From NCBI GenBank assembly GCA_046598395.1, contig JBKJIQ010000003.1, positions 54,034-118,033 on the forward strand: a DNA stretch of 64,000 bases, given 5' to 3'. How positions within the stretch are numbered: the first letter of the stretch is position 1; each line of letters opens with the position of its first letter. The position numbers were made by a program, and so were the translations under genes. The notes beneath the pieces were generated by a model that did no database searches, had not been told where the DNA came from, and saw only the letters and a list, made by a program, of their open reading frames with translations. Source of the stretch: JAENVU01 sp046598395. Its GTDB lineage: Bacteria > Actinomycetota > Acidimicrobiia > IMCC26256 > JAENVU01. Below, one piece after another: positions 24,421 through 32,012 of this stretch.

Positions 24421-25719
24421 ATGGCATCCACCACACTGAGTCCCGCCGAGGCTGCGGCCCGGATGCACCCGCACGACACGTTGGGGATACCGCTAGGCCC
24501 CGGCCAACCCACGGCGTTTCTCCACGCCCTCGGCGACCGAGATGACTGGGTCGAACTCACGGTCTTTGGTGCCCTGTTGGTCGACCTCTACGCCGTGTTC
24601 ACCAAGCCGGGAGTGCGCTATCTCTCCGGATTCTTTGGACCGGCCGAGCGGTTCCTCGTCGACAGTGGCGCGCGGGTGGAGTTCATCCCGGCCGACTTCC
24701 GCCGCTTCACCCGTATCGCCGAGCAACTCGCGCCCCGTGTCGTCGCCACCGTCGCGGCACCACCCGATGCCAACGGATTCCTTTCGCTTTCGCTGCATGC
24801 CGGCGCAACCGTCGACGCCATCACGCAGGCCGCCGCTGACCCACAACGACTGCTCGTGGTGGAGGCCAATCCCAAGTTCCCAACCACTCGTGGACTGCTC
24901 CCGGCCTTTCCGCATCGCATCCATATCGACGAGATCGACGTCCTCGTCGAGTCGGATCGCGATCCGTTCGTTCTGCCGGAGGAGGAACCCGGCGAGGTGG
25001 ACCGCGCGATCGCGGGACACGTGCAGCCGCTGGTGCCCGATGGGGCCACGCTGCAAACCGGGATCGGCGGAATCCCGTCGACAATTGTCGGCCTGCTCGC
25101 GAACGGCGACGGCGGCGACTACGGCGTGCATTCCGAAATGTTCACCACCGGCCTCATGGCCCTTCACCGCGCGGGCAAGGTCTCCAACCGTCACAAGGGC
25201 CAGTTCGATGGCGTGTCGATCACCACGTTCGCAGCAGGAACGCTGGACCTCTACGCCTGGTTGGACGGCAACGACGAGGTCGCGTTTCTCCCCGTCGACG
25301 TCGTGAACTCCCCGGAAGTCATCGCGCGCAACAACACGATGATCACTATCAACGGCGCGTTGATGGTGGACCTCTTCGGCCAGGTCGTCGCCGACACGAT
25401 CGGCGGGCGCCAGTTCTCGGGGATCGGCGGCCACGAGGACTTCATCGCCCAATCCGGACTCTCCCTCGAAGACCGATCGCTCATCTGCATGCCGTCCACA
25501 TCTATGGTCGACGGCGTGCCGATCTCGCGTATTTCGGCGGCACTACCCGAGGGGTGGATCGTGACGACGCCGCGCCATCAGCTCGACCTCGTGGTGACCG
25601 AACACGGCGTCGCCCACCTCCGCGGCCGGACGGTGCGTGAACGGGCGCGCGCCTTGGCCGACATCGCGGATCCCGCCTTCCGAGACGCGTTACGCACCCG
25701 CGCGGAGCTCCTCCACTAA
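24421..25719 (+). CDS. acetyl-CoA hydrolase/transferase family protein (4-hydroxybutyrate CoA-transferase type)
   Basis: 432 residues, family I CoA-transferase of the acetyl-CoA hydrolase/4-hydroxybutyrate CoA-transferase group. The catalytic glutamate lies in Y-G-V-H-S-E-M-F-T-T-G. The glycine-rich segments L-Q-T-G-I-G-G-I-P and R-Q-F-S-G-I-G-G-H-E-D-F form the CoA site, and V-T-E-H-G-V-A-H-L-R-G-R-T-V is the conserved C-terminal block. It moves CoA from acetyl-CoA or another donor to a short organic acid. It starts 24 bases after the anti-sigma gene. The substrate cannot be decided from sequence. Confidence 0.9.
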   Translation: MASTTLSPAEAAARMHPHDTLGIPLGPGQPTAFLHALGDRDDWVELTVFGALLVDLYAVFTKPGVRYLSGFFGPAERFLVDSGARVEFIPADFRRFTRIAEQLAPRVVATVAAPPDANGFLSLSLHAGATVDAITQAAADPQRLLVVEANPKFPTTRGLLPAFPHRIHIDEIDVLVESDRDPFVLPEEEPGEVDRAIAGHVQPLVPDGATLQTGIGGIPSTIVGLLANGDGGDYGVHSEMFTTGLMALHRAGKVSNRHKGQFDGVSITTFAAGTLDLYAWLDGNDEVAFLPVDVVNSPEVIARNNTMITINGALMVDLFGQVVADTIGGRQFSGIGGHEDFIAQSGLSLEDRSLICMPSTSMVDGVPISRISAALPEGWIVTTPRHQLDLVVTEHGVAHLRGRTVRERARALADIADPAFRDALRTRAELLH

Positions 25720-25749
25720 CCGCAACGACGGCCAACCGCCCGGTGGGAG

Positions 25750-26613
25750 TCAGCGCACGCGCGCGGCGAATTCCTGGAGTGCGTCGATCCACTCGGCCCG
25801 GGTCGTGCACCCGGGAAACCCCACCGTGAGCCACTCGATGCCAAGATCCGCATAGATCGTGTGGTCGTCGCGCCGATCGAAGGCACCGAAACAGATCGTG
25901 AGCGGCGTGGCCCGACCGATCTCCTCCGCGTAGGCGCGGGCGGCGTCGAGCCTCACCACCAGTTCATCGAGATTCGTGATCGCCGGGGTCTTGGTGGCAC
26001 GTACCGCGGCGGGTGGGTTGGGAAATGGAGACCACCCGTCGCCGATCTCGATCGCGCGGCGCATCGCGCGCATGCTGTTCCCGCCGATCCAGATCGGCAC
26101 CGAATCCGGGTGAGGAAGCTGGGTGACACCGCGGGCCGAGAATCGATCCGTCGTGATCGCGACACCATCGTCGGTCCAGGCCCGACGCATAACCGCGACC
26201 GTCTCGTCCAGCACGTCGTTGCGGAGTTCGAAGTCGGCACCGAGAGCGGCAAACTCCGGTTTGAGATAGCCCGCGGCAACGCCGAGGATCACCCGCCCGC
26301 CCGAAAGGTTCTGCAGGGTGGCCACCCCCTTCGCGGCCAAGAAAGGATTGCGGTACGCGGCCACGAAGACGTGCGTGTGCAACAAGATCCGGCGGGTCGC
26401 TGCCGCGGCGAAGGCCAACGCAATCAACGGATCCTGGGCGTGATGACCACCGCCCGCGAGCCAACGATCGTCCGGCGCGGGATGGTCGGTCACAAAGACC
26501 GCGTCCAGCCCGGTGGCCTCGACAGCAGCTGCCATCTCGGCAATGGCGTCGCCGGTCACAAACTGCTGCGGAGCGGCAACATGGTCAACGGGGAGTCCAA
26601 CGGAGTAGCGCAT
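25750..26613 (-). CDS. LLM class F420-dependent oxidoreductase
   Basis: 287-residue luciferase-like TIM-barrel protein. Characteristic segments are E-A-T-G-L-D-A-V-F-V-T-D-H-P-A-P, L-H-T-H-V-F-V-A-A-Y-R-N-P-F, A-T-L-Q-N-L-S-G-G-R-V-I-L-G-V-A-A-G-Y and V-P-I-W-I-G-G-N-S. This is the actinobacterial F420-type subgroup (TIGR03619-like). The substrate is unknown. It is divergent from the P450 gene, 48 bases apart, and convergent with the CoA-transferase, which suggests a small catabolic neighbourhood. Confidence 0.88.
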   Translation of the reverse strand: MRYSVGLPVDHVAAPQQFVTGDAIAEMAAAVEATGLDAVFVTDHPAPDDRWLAGGGHHAQDPLIALAFAAAATRRILLHTHVFVAAYRNPFLAAKGVATLQNLSGGRVILGVAAGYLKPEFAALGADFELRNDVLDETVAVMRRAWTDDGVAITTDRFSARGVTQLPHPDSVPIWIGGNSMRAMRRAIEIGDGWSPFPNPPAAVRATKTPAITNLDELVVRLDAARAYAEEIGRATPLTICFGAFDRRDDHTIYADLGIEWLTVGFPGCTTRAEWIDALQEFAARVR

Positions 26614-26661
26614 AGGACGCGCACGCTACCGTCATGGCCCATCCCACCGAAGGAGAGCGTG

Positions 26662-27897
26662 ATGTCCGTCGCCGACGAGGTGCAACTGAGCGAAGCCGAG
26701 TTTTGGGTTGCGCCCGACGCGGATCGCGAAGCCGGTTTCAGACGCCTGCGCGACGAAGCACCGATCACCTTCTACCCGGAGCCCGACTACGGAGATATTC
26801 CACAAGGCCCGGGGTACTGGGCGCTCACCCGGTACGACGACGTGATGTACGCCAGTCGCCACCCCGAGCTGTTCTGCTCCGGAAACGGCGGCACCAACAT
26901 CGGCGACATTCCCCAAGAGATCGCCGACTTCATCGGCTCGATCATCAACATGGACGATCCCCGCCACAAGAAGCTCCGCAGCCTGGTCAATCACGGCTTC
27001 ACTCCGAAAGCGCTCGCACAATTGCTCGACGCCGTACGGGACCGCACCACCGAAGTGATCGACGCCGTCGCTGAGAAAGGCGAGTGCGACTTCGTGGCCG
27101 AAATCGCGGCGCCGATGCCGCTCGCCATCGTGTGCGACATGGTGGGCGTTCCACCGTCGCAGCGCCAGGCGATCTTCGAGGCCAGCAACCTGATCCTCGG
27201 CGTTGGTGACCCGGAGTACGTGCAGTCGATGGAACAGCTCATGGCCGCGTTCATGTCGGTCCACCAGATCGCCATGGAGATCGGCGAACATCGCCTCAAG
27301 AATCCCGCCGACGACATCACCACGATCCTCATGAACTCCGAAGTCGACGGCGAACGCCTCACCGTCGCCGAGTTCGCATCGTTCTTCATTCTCTTGGTGG
27401 TGGCAGGGAACGAGACCACGCGCACGGCGATCAGTCACGGCATGTGGGCCCTCCACCAACACCCCGACCAACGAGCGCTGTGGTCAGGCGACTTCGAGAC
27501 CCACGCGCAGAACGCGGTGGAAGAGGTGGTGCGCTGGGCGACCCCCGTCATTCATTTCCGTCGGACTGCCACCCAGGACACCGAGATCAGCGGACAGAAG
27601 ATCGCGGCGGGCGAGAAGGTCGTGATGTGGTTCAACTCCGCCAACCGCGACGAGCGAGTGATCGCCGATCCGTACACCTTCGACGTCACCCGCTCGCCGA
27701 ACCCGCATCTCGGCTACGGCGGCGGCGGACCGCATTTCTGCCTCGGCGCCAACCTGGCCCGCCGCGAGATCCGGGTCATGTTCGAGCAGTTGTTCCAGCG
27801 CCTGCCGGACCTCCGCATCACCGCGGAACCGGCGATCCTGCAATCGGCGTTCATCCACGGCATCAAGCGCATGCCGTGTGAGTTCACGCCCGCGTAG
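26662..27897 (+). CDS. cytochrome P450
   Basis: 411 residues from ATG 26662 behind a GGAG ribosome site (A-G-G-A-G-A-G-C-G-T-G before it). The oxygen-activation helix reads V-V-A-G-N-E-T-T-R, the E-x-x-R helix is E-E-V-V-R-W, and the heme loop is P-H-F-C-L-G with axial Cys360. N-M-D-D-P-R-H-K-K-L-R and N-H-G-F-T-P-K-A resemble the CYP125/CYP142 steroid and terpene monooxygenases of actinobacteria. The usual phenylalanine seven residues before the cysteine is replaced in G-Y-G-G-G-G-P-H-F-C. It needs ferredoxin partners encoded elsewhere. Substrate class inferred only. Confidence 0.93.
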   Translation: MSVADEVQLSEAEFWVAPDADREAGFRRLRDEAPITFYPEPDYGDIPQGPGYWALTRYDDVMYASRHPELFCSGNGGTNIGDIPQEIADFIGSIINMDDPRHKKLRSLVNHGFTPKALAQLLDAVRDRTTEVIDAVAEKGECDFVAEIAAPMPLAIVCDMVGVPPSQRQAIFEASNLILGVGDPEYVQSMEQLMAAFMSVHQIAMEIGEHRLKNPADDITTILMNSEVDGERLTVAEFASFFILLVVAGNETTRTAISHGMWALHQHPDQRALWSGDFETHAQNAVEEVVRWATPVIHFRRTATQDTEISGQKIAAGEKVVMWFNSANRDERVIADPYTFDVTRSPNPHLGYGGGGPHFCLGANLARREIRVMFEQLFQRLPDLRITAEPAILQSAFIHGIKRMPCEFTPA

Positions 27898-27914
27898 CAC
27901 CACGAACAACCGTC

Positions 27915-28310
27915 TCAGGCGCGCACAATCGAGATTTCGGACCCCGCGGCTACGGGGAGAGCCCGGATCAACCGGCGGATATCGGGGACGTCGCTCGTGA
28001 CGATGACCGACGTTGCGCCGATGGCGTTGAGGACCACCGCCGCGTCGATCGGATCCGACGTCCGCGCCGCACGACACAGCTCTCCTGCGTCCCGCGCATT
28101 TCGATCAAACGGTCCGAGTCGCGTGTGCTTCAAGGCTTGGGCGAGGCGTGCCTGGTTCGGCGATCCGCGCCATACCTGGGCCAACGCGCCCGCCGGGACC
28201 ACCATATCCATGCTCGCCTCCGACGCGGCACCAAGCCGAGCCCACATCATGCGGTCGTCGCGTTCGAGAGCGATCAGTGCGCCCGCGTCGAGCACGAGGC
28301 GGTCGGTCAT
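27915..28310 (-). CDS. PIN-domain toxin (VapC family)
   Basis: 131-residue PIN ribonuclease. The first catalytic aspartate is Asp8 in L-V-L-D-A-G-A-L-I-A-L-E-R. Later acids lie in R-T-S-D-P-I-D-A-A-V-V and V-T-S-D-V-P-D-I. The start ATG at 28310 overlaps the antitoxin stop codon (TGATG), a standard toxin-antitoxin arrangement. VapC toxins cleave tRNA or rRNA when released from VapB. The gene is convergent with the P450 gene, with a 17-base gap. Confidence 0.85.
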   Translation of the reverse strand: MTDRLVLDAGALIALERDDRMMWARLGAASEASMDMVVPAGALAQVWRGSPNQARLAQALKHTRLGPFDRNARDAGELCRAARTSDPIDAAVVLNAIGATSVIVTSDVPDIRRLIRALPVAAGSEISIVRA

Positions 28311-28528
28311 CAGGGTTGAAGTTCTCGACGCGCTCGACGCCGTTCGGCATCCGTGAACGCACCGTTTTCGTCCTCCCATGACGCGACGACCCCACGCAGG
28401 CCCTGGGCGCGCAGTTTGCGCTCGGCCGCGTCGGCGATCCAACCGGAAATGGTTTCACTACCCGCCGCGTCCCGGATCTGCTGCGCGAGATCGGTTTCCA
28501 GCGAGACCGCCAGTCTGCTTGTCGTCAT
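28310..28528 (-). CDS. antitoxin, ribbon-helix-helix-like (VapB)
   Basis: 72 residues. The N-terminal strand T-S-R-L-A-V-S-L-E-T-D-L and helix L-A-Q-Q-I-R-D-A-A look like a ribbon-helix-helix DNA-binding fold. S-E-T-I-S-G-W-I-A-D-A-A-E-R-K-L-R resembles VapB/CopG antitoxins, and the charged C-terminal tail would wrap the toxin. The stop overlaps the toxin start. It should bind the toxin and repress the shared promoter upstream of 28528. Confidence 0.8.
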   Translation of the reverse strand: MTTSRLAVSLETDLAQQIRDAAGSETISGWIADAAERKLRAQGLRGVVASWEDENGAFTDAERRRARRELQP

Positions 28529-28615
28529 ACGATGATATTACTGCAAGCGCCCGTCCGGAAACGGTTCAAGACCACCCCAGCGCGCCAACGTCGCCAAGCC
28601 GTAGATTGGCTGGTC

Positions 28616-29476
28616 ATGACCACTCTCGAACCCTTCGACCCGGGGTACGGGCCGCTCGTGAACACCACCGTGCGCGTGGCCGCGTGGAACATCTGGGCGC
28701 GGTACGCGGCGTGGGAAGTTCGCGGACCGATTATCGAGGCGCAACTCCGCGCCGCGGCGCCCGACATCTGCCTGCTGGTGGAAGTCTGGGACGAACCGGG
28801 CGGGCGATCCCAGGCGCAGGAACTCGCCGATGCACTCGGCGATTTCGATCACGTGTACGCGTCGAACCTCACGTTCGCCGACGGCGTGCGCGCGGGAAAC
28901 GCGATCCTCAGCCGCTGGCCCATCTCACGTTCCGAGGTACGCACGCTCCCCCTCAGCGCGCCCAACGGCTCGAGCGATGCCGACGATGAGGAACGTCTGT
29001 GCGTGTTCGCGGAAATCGACGGACCGCGCGGCCCGATTCAAGCGTTCGGCGCGCACCTGTCGTGGCGGGCGGATCACGGCGCCATACGCCAGGAGCAGAC
29101 CCGGGCGATCGCCGAGTTCGCCCGGGACACACGACCGCGCGACTTCCCCGCGGTGCTGGGTGGCGATCTCAACGCGGCTCCCGACACCGACGAGATTCGG
29201 ATGCTCACCGGGCATGCGGCTGTCCCCGTCCCGGGCATCTGGTTTCGAGACGCGTGGGTCCACGGTGGCGACGGGCCCGGGTTCACATGGTCGAACACGA
29301 ATCCGTGGGCCGCAACCAGCCTCGACATCGATCGGCGCATTGACTACGTGCTCGTGGGCCACCCCAAGCTCGGTGGGGTGGGCGACGTCGTCCACACCGA
29401 ACTCCTCGGCGACACTCCCGTCGGCGGCGTCTTCGGTTCCGATCATTTCGGTGTCGTCACGGACCTGCGGTACTGA
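28616..29476 (+). CDS. endonuclease/exonuclease/phosphatase-family protein
   Basis: 286 residues from ATG 28616. The EEP fold is shown by R-V-A-A-W-N-I-W-A (first Asn), D-I-C-L-L-V-E-V-W-D (metal-binding Glu), the G-G-D-L-N-A-A-P-D-T-D central motif, D-R-R-I-D-Y-V-L-V and the final G-S-D-H-F-G-V-V-T (Asp-His). It is a Mg2+-dependent phosphodiesterase or phosphatase; DNA, RNA, inositol phosphate or sphingomyelin substrates are all possible in this superfamily. No signal peptide. It ends 8 bases before a strong hairpin shared with the convergent PaaX gene. Confidence 0.9.
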   Translation: MTTLEPFDPGYGPLVNTTVRVAAWNIWARYAAWEVRGPIIEAQLRAAAPDICLLVEVWDEPGGRSQAQELADALGDFDHVYASNLTFADGVRAGNAILSRWPISRSEVRTLPLSAPNGSSDADDEERLCVFAEIDGPRGPIQAFGAHLSWRADHGAIRQEQTRAIAEFARDTRPRDFPAVLGGDLNAAPDTDEIRMLTGHAAVPVPGIWFRDAWVHGGDGPGFTWSNTNPWAATSLDIDRRIDYVLVGHPKLGGVGDVVHTELLGDTPVGGVFGSDHFGVVTDLRY

Positions 29477-29483
29477 ACCGCCC

Positions 29484-29530
29484 AACTTGCGTCACTTTCC
29501 CACCCCACGGGTGGGAAAGTGACGCAAGTT
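29484..29530. repeat. perfect 22-base-pair hairpin between convergent genes
   Basis: Arms at 29484-29505 and 29509-29530 are exact reverse complements with a 3-base loop. Each begins AACTTGCGTCACTTTCCCAC on its own strand. It fills the gap between the stop codons of two convergent genes, so it may act as a two-way transcription end, although neither side has a T-run. A divergent relative with the same AACTTGCG start is at 55409-55459. Confidence 0.9.
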
Positions 29531-29539
29531 CGAGGTAGG

Positions 29540-30313
29540 TCAGGCGCGGAACCAGGTGCGCGCGGCCGCTTCGAATGCACGCTGGTAGGTCACGTAGCGA
29601 GCGCGCAACGTGGGTCCCGGCCACGGCTGTGACACCAACGCCGTGGGGAGTTGGGCATCCGCGCGGATGTGGCGCAACGCAGCCGCGCCAGTGAGAAACG
29701 CGGGCGCGATCGCAGTCGACGGATCCGAGCGAAGGTCTCGGATCGCCATCTCGACGCGCTCCACCAACGACTCCGCAACCACGCTCCACTGACCCGGAGC
29801 GAAGAGCCGGGCGGCGAGCTCCACCGGATCATCCTCGGGACGGGCGTCGAGCCATGCGCACCGTGAATCTTCGTCGGTGTCGAGATTGGCCGGTCGAATC
29901 CATACTCCTTCGCGCCATTCGGCGAGCCGCGCGCGCAACAAAGCGGCGCGCACATCCGCGCGCACCGCCGCGGGCCGAGCATCGCCGACGACGACCGCCA
30001 TCCGCCACGTCCCGGTCCACCGCCGGCGGTGCGGCGTGAGACTTGCAACCTGTTCGCGTTGACGCCGGGCGAGGCCACCCACTAGTTCGTAACCAGATCC
30101 CGCGCGCCGCAGTTCATTCGCCGCGGTCATCCGGTGCAACGCCACTCGTGCGGTCCCGGCCGAGATGCCAAAGAGGTCGCACCAACGCACCAGATCCCGA
30201 GCGGACGCGCGTGCAGGATGGCGACCCAACAGCAGGCTGGCCATCACCGACCGCGCGGACAATGACCATTCCTCGGGCGATTCGACGGAGATGACGTTAC
30301 GTGATGGCTCCAT
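29540..30313 (-). CDS. PaaX-family transcriptional regulator
   Basis: 257 residues. The N-terminal winged helix includes A-R-D-L-V-R-W-C-D-L-F-G-I-S-A-G-T-A-R-V-A-L-H-R-M and L-R-R-A-G-S-G-Y-E-L, typical of PaaX repressors. The following R-R-W-T-G-T-W-R-M-A-V-V and R-L-A-E-W-R-E-G-V-W-I-R-P-A-N-L match the PaaX middle domain that binds CoA thioesters. The gene is divergent from the fatty acid desaturase with only 28 bases between start codons, so it probably controls the desaturase in response to an acyl- or aryl-CoA (inference). Confidence 0.88.
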   Translation of the reverse strand: MEPSRNVISVESPEEWSLSARSVMASLLLGRHPARASARDLVRWCDLFGISAGTARVALHRMTAANELRRAGSGYELVGGLARRQREQVASLTPHRRRWTGTWRMAVVVGDARPAAVRADVRAALLRARLAEWREGVWIRPANLDTDEDSRCAWLDARPEDDPVELAARLFAPGQWSVVAESLVERVEMAIRDLRSDPSTAIAPAFLTGAAALRHIRADAQLPTALVSQPWPGPTLRARYVTYQRAFEAAARTWFRA

Positions 30314-30334
30314 ATGTTGTAATCACGGTAACAT
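30314..30334. promoter_or_regulatory. candidate PaaX operator in the divergent spacer
   Basis: The 28-base spacer between the PaaX and desaturase start codons contains an imperfect palindrome with outer arms ATGTT and AACAT around a GTAATCACGGT core. The whole region is AT-richer than its surroundings. With so little space, both transcripts must start at or near their start codons, so a repressor bound here would block both. Binding is inferred from position and symmetry. Confidence 0.35.
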
Positions 30335-30341
30335 TCTCGGC

Positions 30342-31292
30342 GTGGCAACCACCGTGATACCGCAGCCCGACCTGCTCGTTACGCCGGACCCCAAGGGGCT
30401 CATCGGGCCGAACGGAAAGCCCAAGCCGAAACTGCGCGAAGAACTCCGCAAGATCCCCACGTTCCATAACGTGATGAACGCGATCGTCCTCTACGCGGTA
30501 ACCATCGGGATCTTCGTCACCGTGGCGTGGGTCAACAACATCTTCGTGTGGATCGCCGCCTTCCTTGCCATGGGTCCGATCCACGCACGGTTCGCGATTT
30601 TCATGCACGAAGCTGCGCATCGTCTCCTGTTCTCGAACCGGAAGGCCAACGATTTCTTCGGCAAGTGGTTCATCGCGTTCCCCGCGTTCGTGCCGATCGA
30701 TCTCTACCGGCGGGGACACATGGCGCACCACCGCGAAGAGTTCGGACCCAATGAACCCGACATTCCGCTGTACCGCGGCTATCCGATTCCACGAGACTCG
30801 ATGCTGCGCAAATTGCGCCGGGACGCGCTGGGGATCACGGGCTGGAAGTTGACGAAAGGACTCTTCCGCGGGGTGGTGGCCGAGGATGCCAAGGTCCGGG
30901 ATCAAGCTCGTGGCATCGTGGCCGTGCAACTCATCATGCTCGGTCTCTTCACCGCGTTCGACCACCCGTGGATGTACTTCCTGTTGTGGTTTCTCCCCCA
31001 TCTCACGGTGTGGCGGGTGATCAACCGGCTTCGCGGTATCGCCGAGCACGGCGGGATGAAGCACTCGTCCGATCGACGCGAGACCACCCACTCGGTCCGC
31101 CAGCATTGGCTCGCCCGCCTCACGATCGTGCCGTACTTCACGGGCTGGCATCTCGCGCATCATGTTGACTCAGGGATCCCGATGCGCAACCTTGCGCGCC
31201 TGCACGATGAACTCATCGCCGCGGGATACGTGCAACCCGAACTCGAATACCCGAACTACCCCGCGCTCTGGCGCGCCCTCGCCTCCGGCTGA
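30342..31292 (+). CDS. membrane fatty acid desaturase
   Basis: 316 residues from GTG 30342. The three histidine boxes of membrane di-iron desaturases are present: H-E-A-A-H, H-M-A-H-H and H-L-A-H-H, with G-I-A-E-H-G-G supplying an extra histidine. Hydrophobic segments lie around residues 45-75 and 205-230. It introduces double bonds into acyl chains, or hydroxylates a related lipid or carotenoid, using O2 and a reductase. It is divergent from the PaaX regulator. An upstream in-frame ATG is less likely because it lies inside the PaaX gene. Confidence 0.9.
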   Translation: MATTVIPQPDLLVTPDPKGLIGPNGKPKPKLREELRKIPTFHNVMNAIVLYAVTIGIFVTVAWVNNIFVWIAAFLAMGPIHARFAIFMHEAAHRLLFSNRKANDFFGKWFIAFPAFVPIDLYRRGHMAHHREEFGPNEPDIPLYRGYPIPRDSMLRKLRRDALGITGWKLTKGLFRGVVAEDAKVRDQARGIVAVQLIMLGLFTAFDHPWMYFLLWFLPHLTVWRVINRLRGIAEHGGMKHSSDRRETTHSVRQHWLARLTIVPYFTGWHLAHHVDSGIPMRNLARLHDELIAAGYVQPELEYPNYPALWRALASG

Positions 31293-31307
31293 ACTAGACC
31301 ATCGTGA

Positions 31308-32012
31308 ATGGGACGGCTTGGGGTCATCGCCGGCAGCGCGCTGCGCGAGAGTGCTTTTGCACAACGGGGAGTGCGCATCGAGCACGCGGGTGTGGCGATG
31401 ACCGACGTGGACGGTGCGGTCGTGCTGCAACGGCATGGCCTCGACGATTGGACCCCACCGCATCGCATCGATCATCACGCCCACATCCGGGGGTTCCTCG
31501 ATGCGGGTGTCGATCGGGTGGTAGCGCTCTCATCGGTCGGCAGCCTGCGCACCGACTGGCCCGTGGGTACCTGCGTAACCATCGACGACTTCTACGCACC
31601 CGCCGAAACCGTCGCGTATTACGACGACCCGCGGAGCCACACGGTGCCGCGATTCGATCCCGGTTGGCGGGCCCAGGTGCGCCAGGCGTGGAACGACGCG
31701 ACCACCACCCAACTGATCGACGGCGGGGTGTACGCCCAGACGAGTGGACCACGATTCGAAACGCCCGCCGAGGTGCGGGCACTCACCACCGTCGCCGATC
31801 TGGTGGGAATGACGATTGCCTCTGAGTGCATCTTGATGACCGAGGTCGGTCTCCCCTACGCCGCGATCTGCGTGGTCGACAACCTCGCGAATGGTCTCGG
31901 CCCGACCCCGCTCACGATGGACGAGTTCAATGCGGGTGTCGCGGCGAACCGAGTTCGGCTGATCGAGGATCTCGACGCCATGCTCCCTGCGCTCGCCCGG
32001 GGTATCGAGTGA
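31308..32012 (+). CDS. nucleoside phosphorylase of the MTAP/MTIP class
   Basis: 234 residues, trimeric purine nucleoside phosphorylase fold. The phosphate loop is G-V-I-A-G-S-A-L. R-I-D-H-H-A-H-I-R-G-F, A-L-S-S-V-G-S-L and Q-T-S-G-P-R-F-E-T-P-A-E follow, and A-S-E-C-I-L-M-T-E-V-G is the methionine-containing ribose site. The purine-binding loop reads V-V-D-N-L-A-N-G and lacks the D-x-D that selects adenine in human MTAP. With the overlapping deaminase gene, 5'-methylthioinosine (or another 6-oxo nucleoside) is the likelier substrate. Its TGA overlaps the GTG of the next gene. Confidence 0.82.
   Translation: MGRLGVIAGSALRESAFAQRGVRIEHAGVAMTDVDGAVVLQRHGLDDWTPPHRIDHHAHIRGFLDAGVDRVVALSSVGSLRTDWPVGTCVTIDDFYAPAETVAYYDDPRSHTVPRFDPGWRAQVRQAWNDATTTQLIDGGVYAQTSGPRFETPAEVRALTTVADLVGMTIASECILMTEVGLPYAAICVVDNLANGLGPTPLTMDEFNAGVAANRVRLIEDLDAMLPALARGIE

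Noticed and set aside
25861..26661. Upstream extension of the P450 frame
   Set aside because: Lies antisense to the LLM oxidoreductase; ATG 26662 with its ribosome site begins a normal P450 N-terminus.
29484..29530. Standard rho-independent terminator
   Set aside because: No T-run follows on either strand and the arm is shared with another hairpin, so it is recorded as a repeat.
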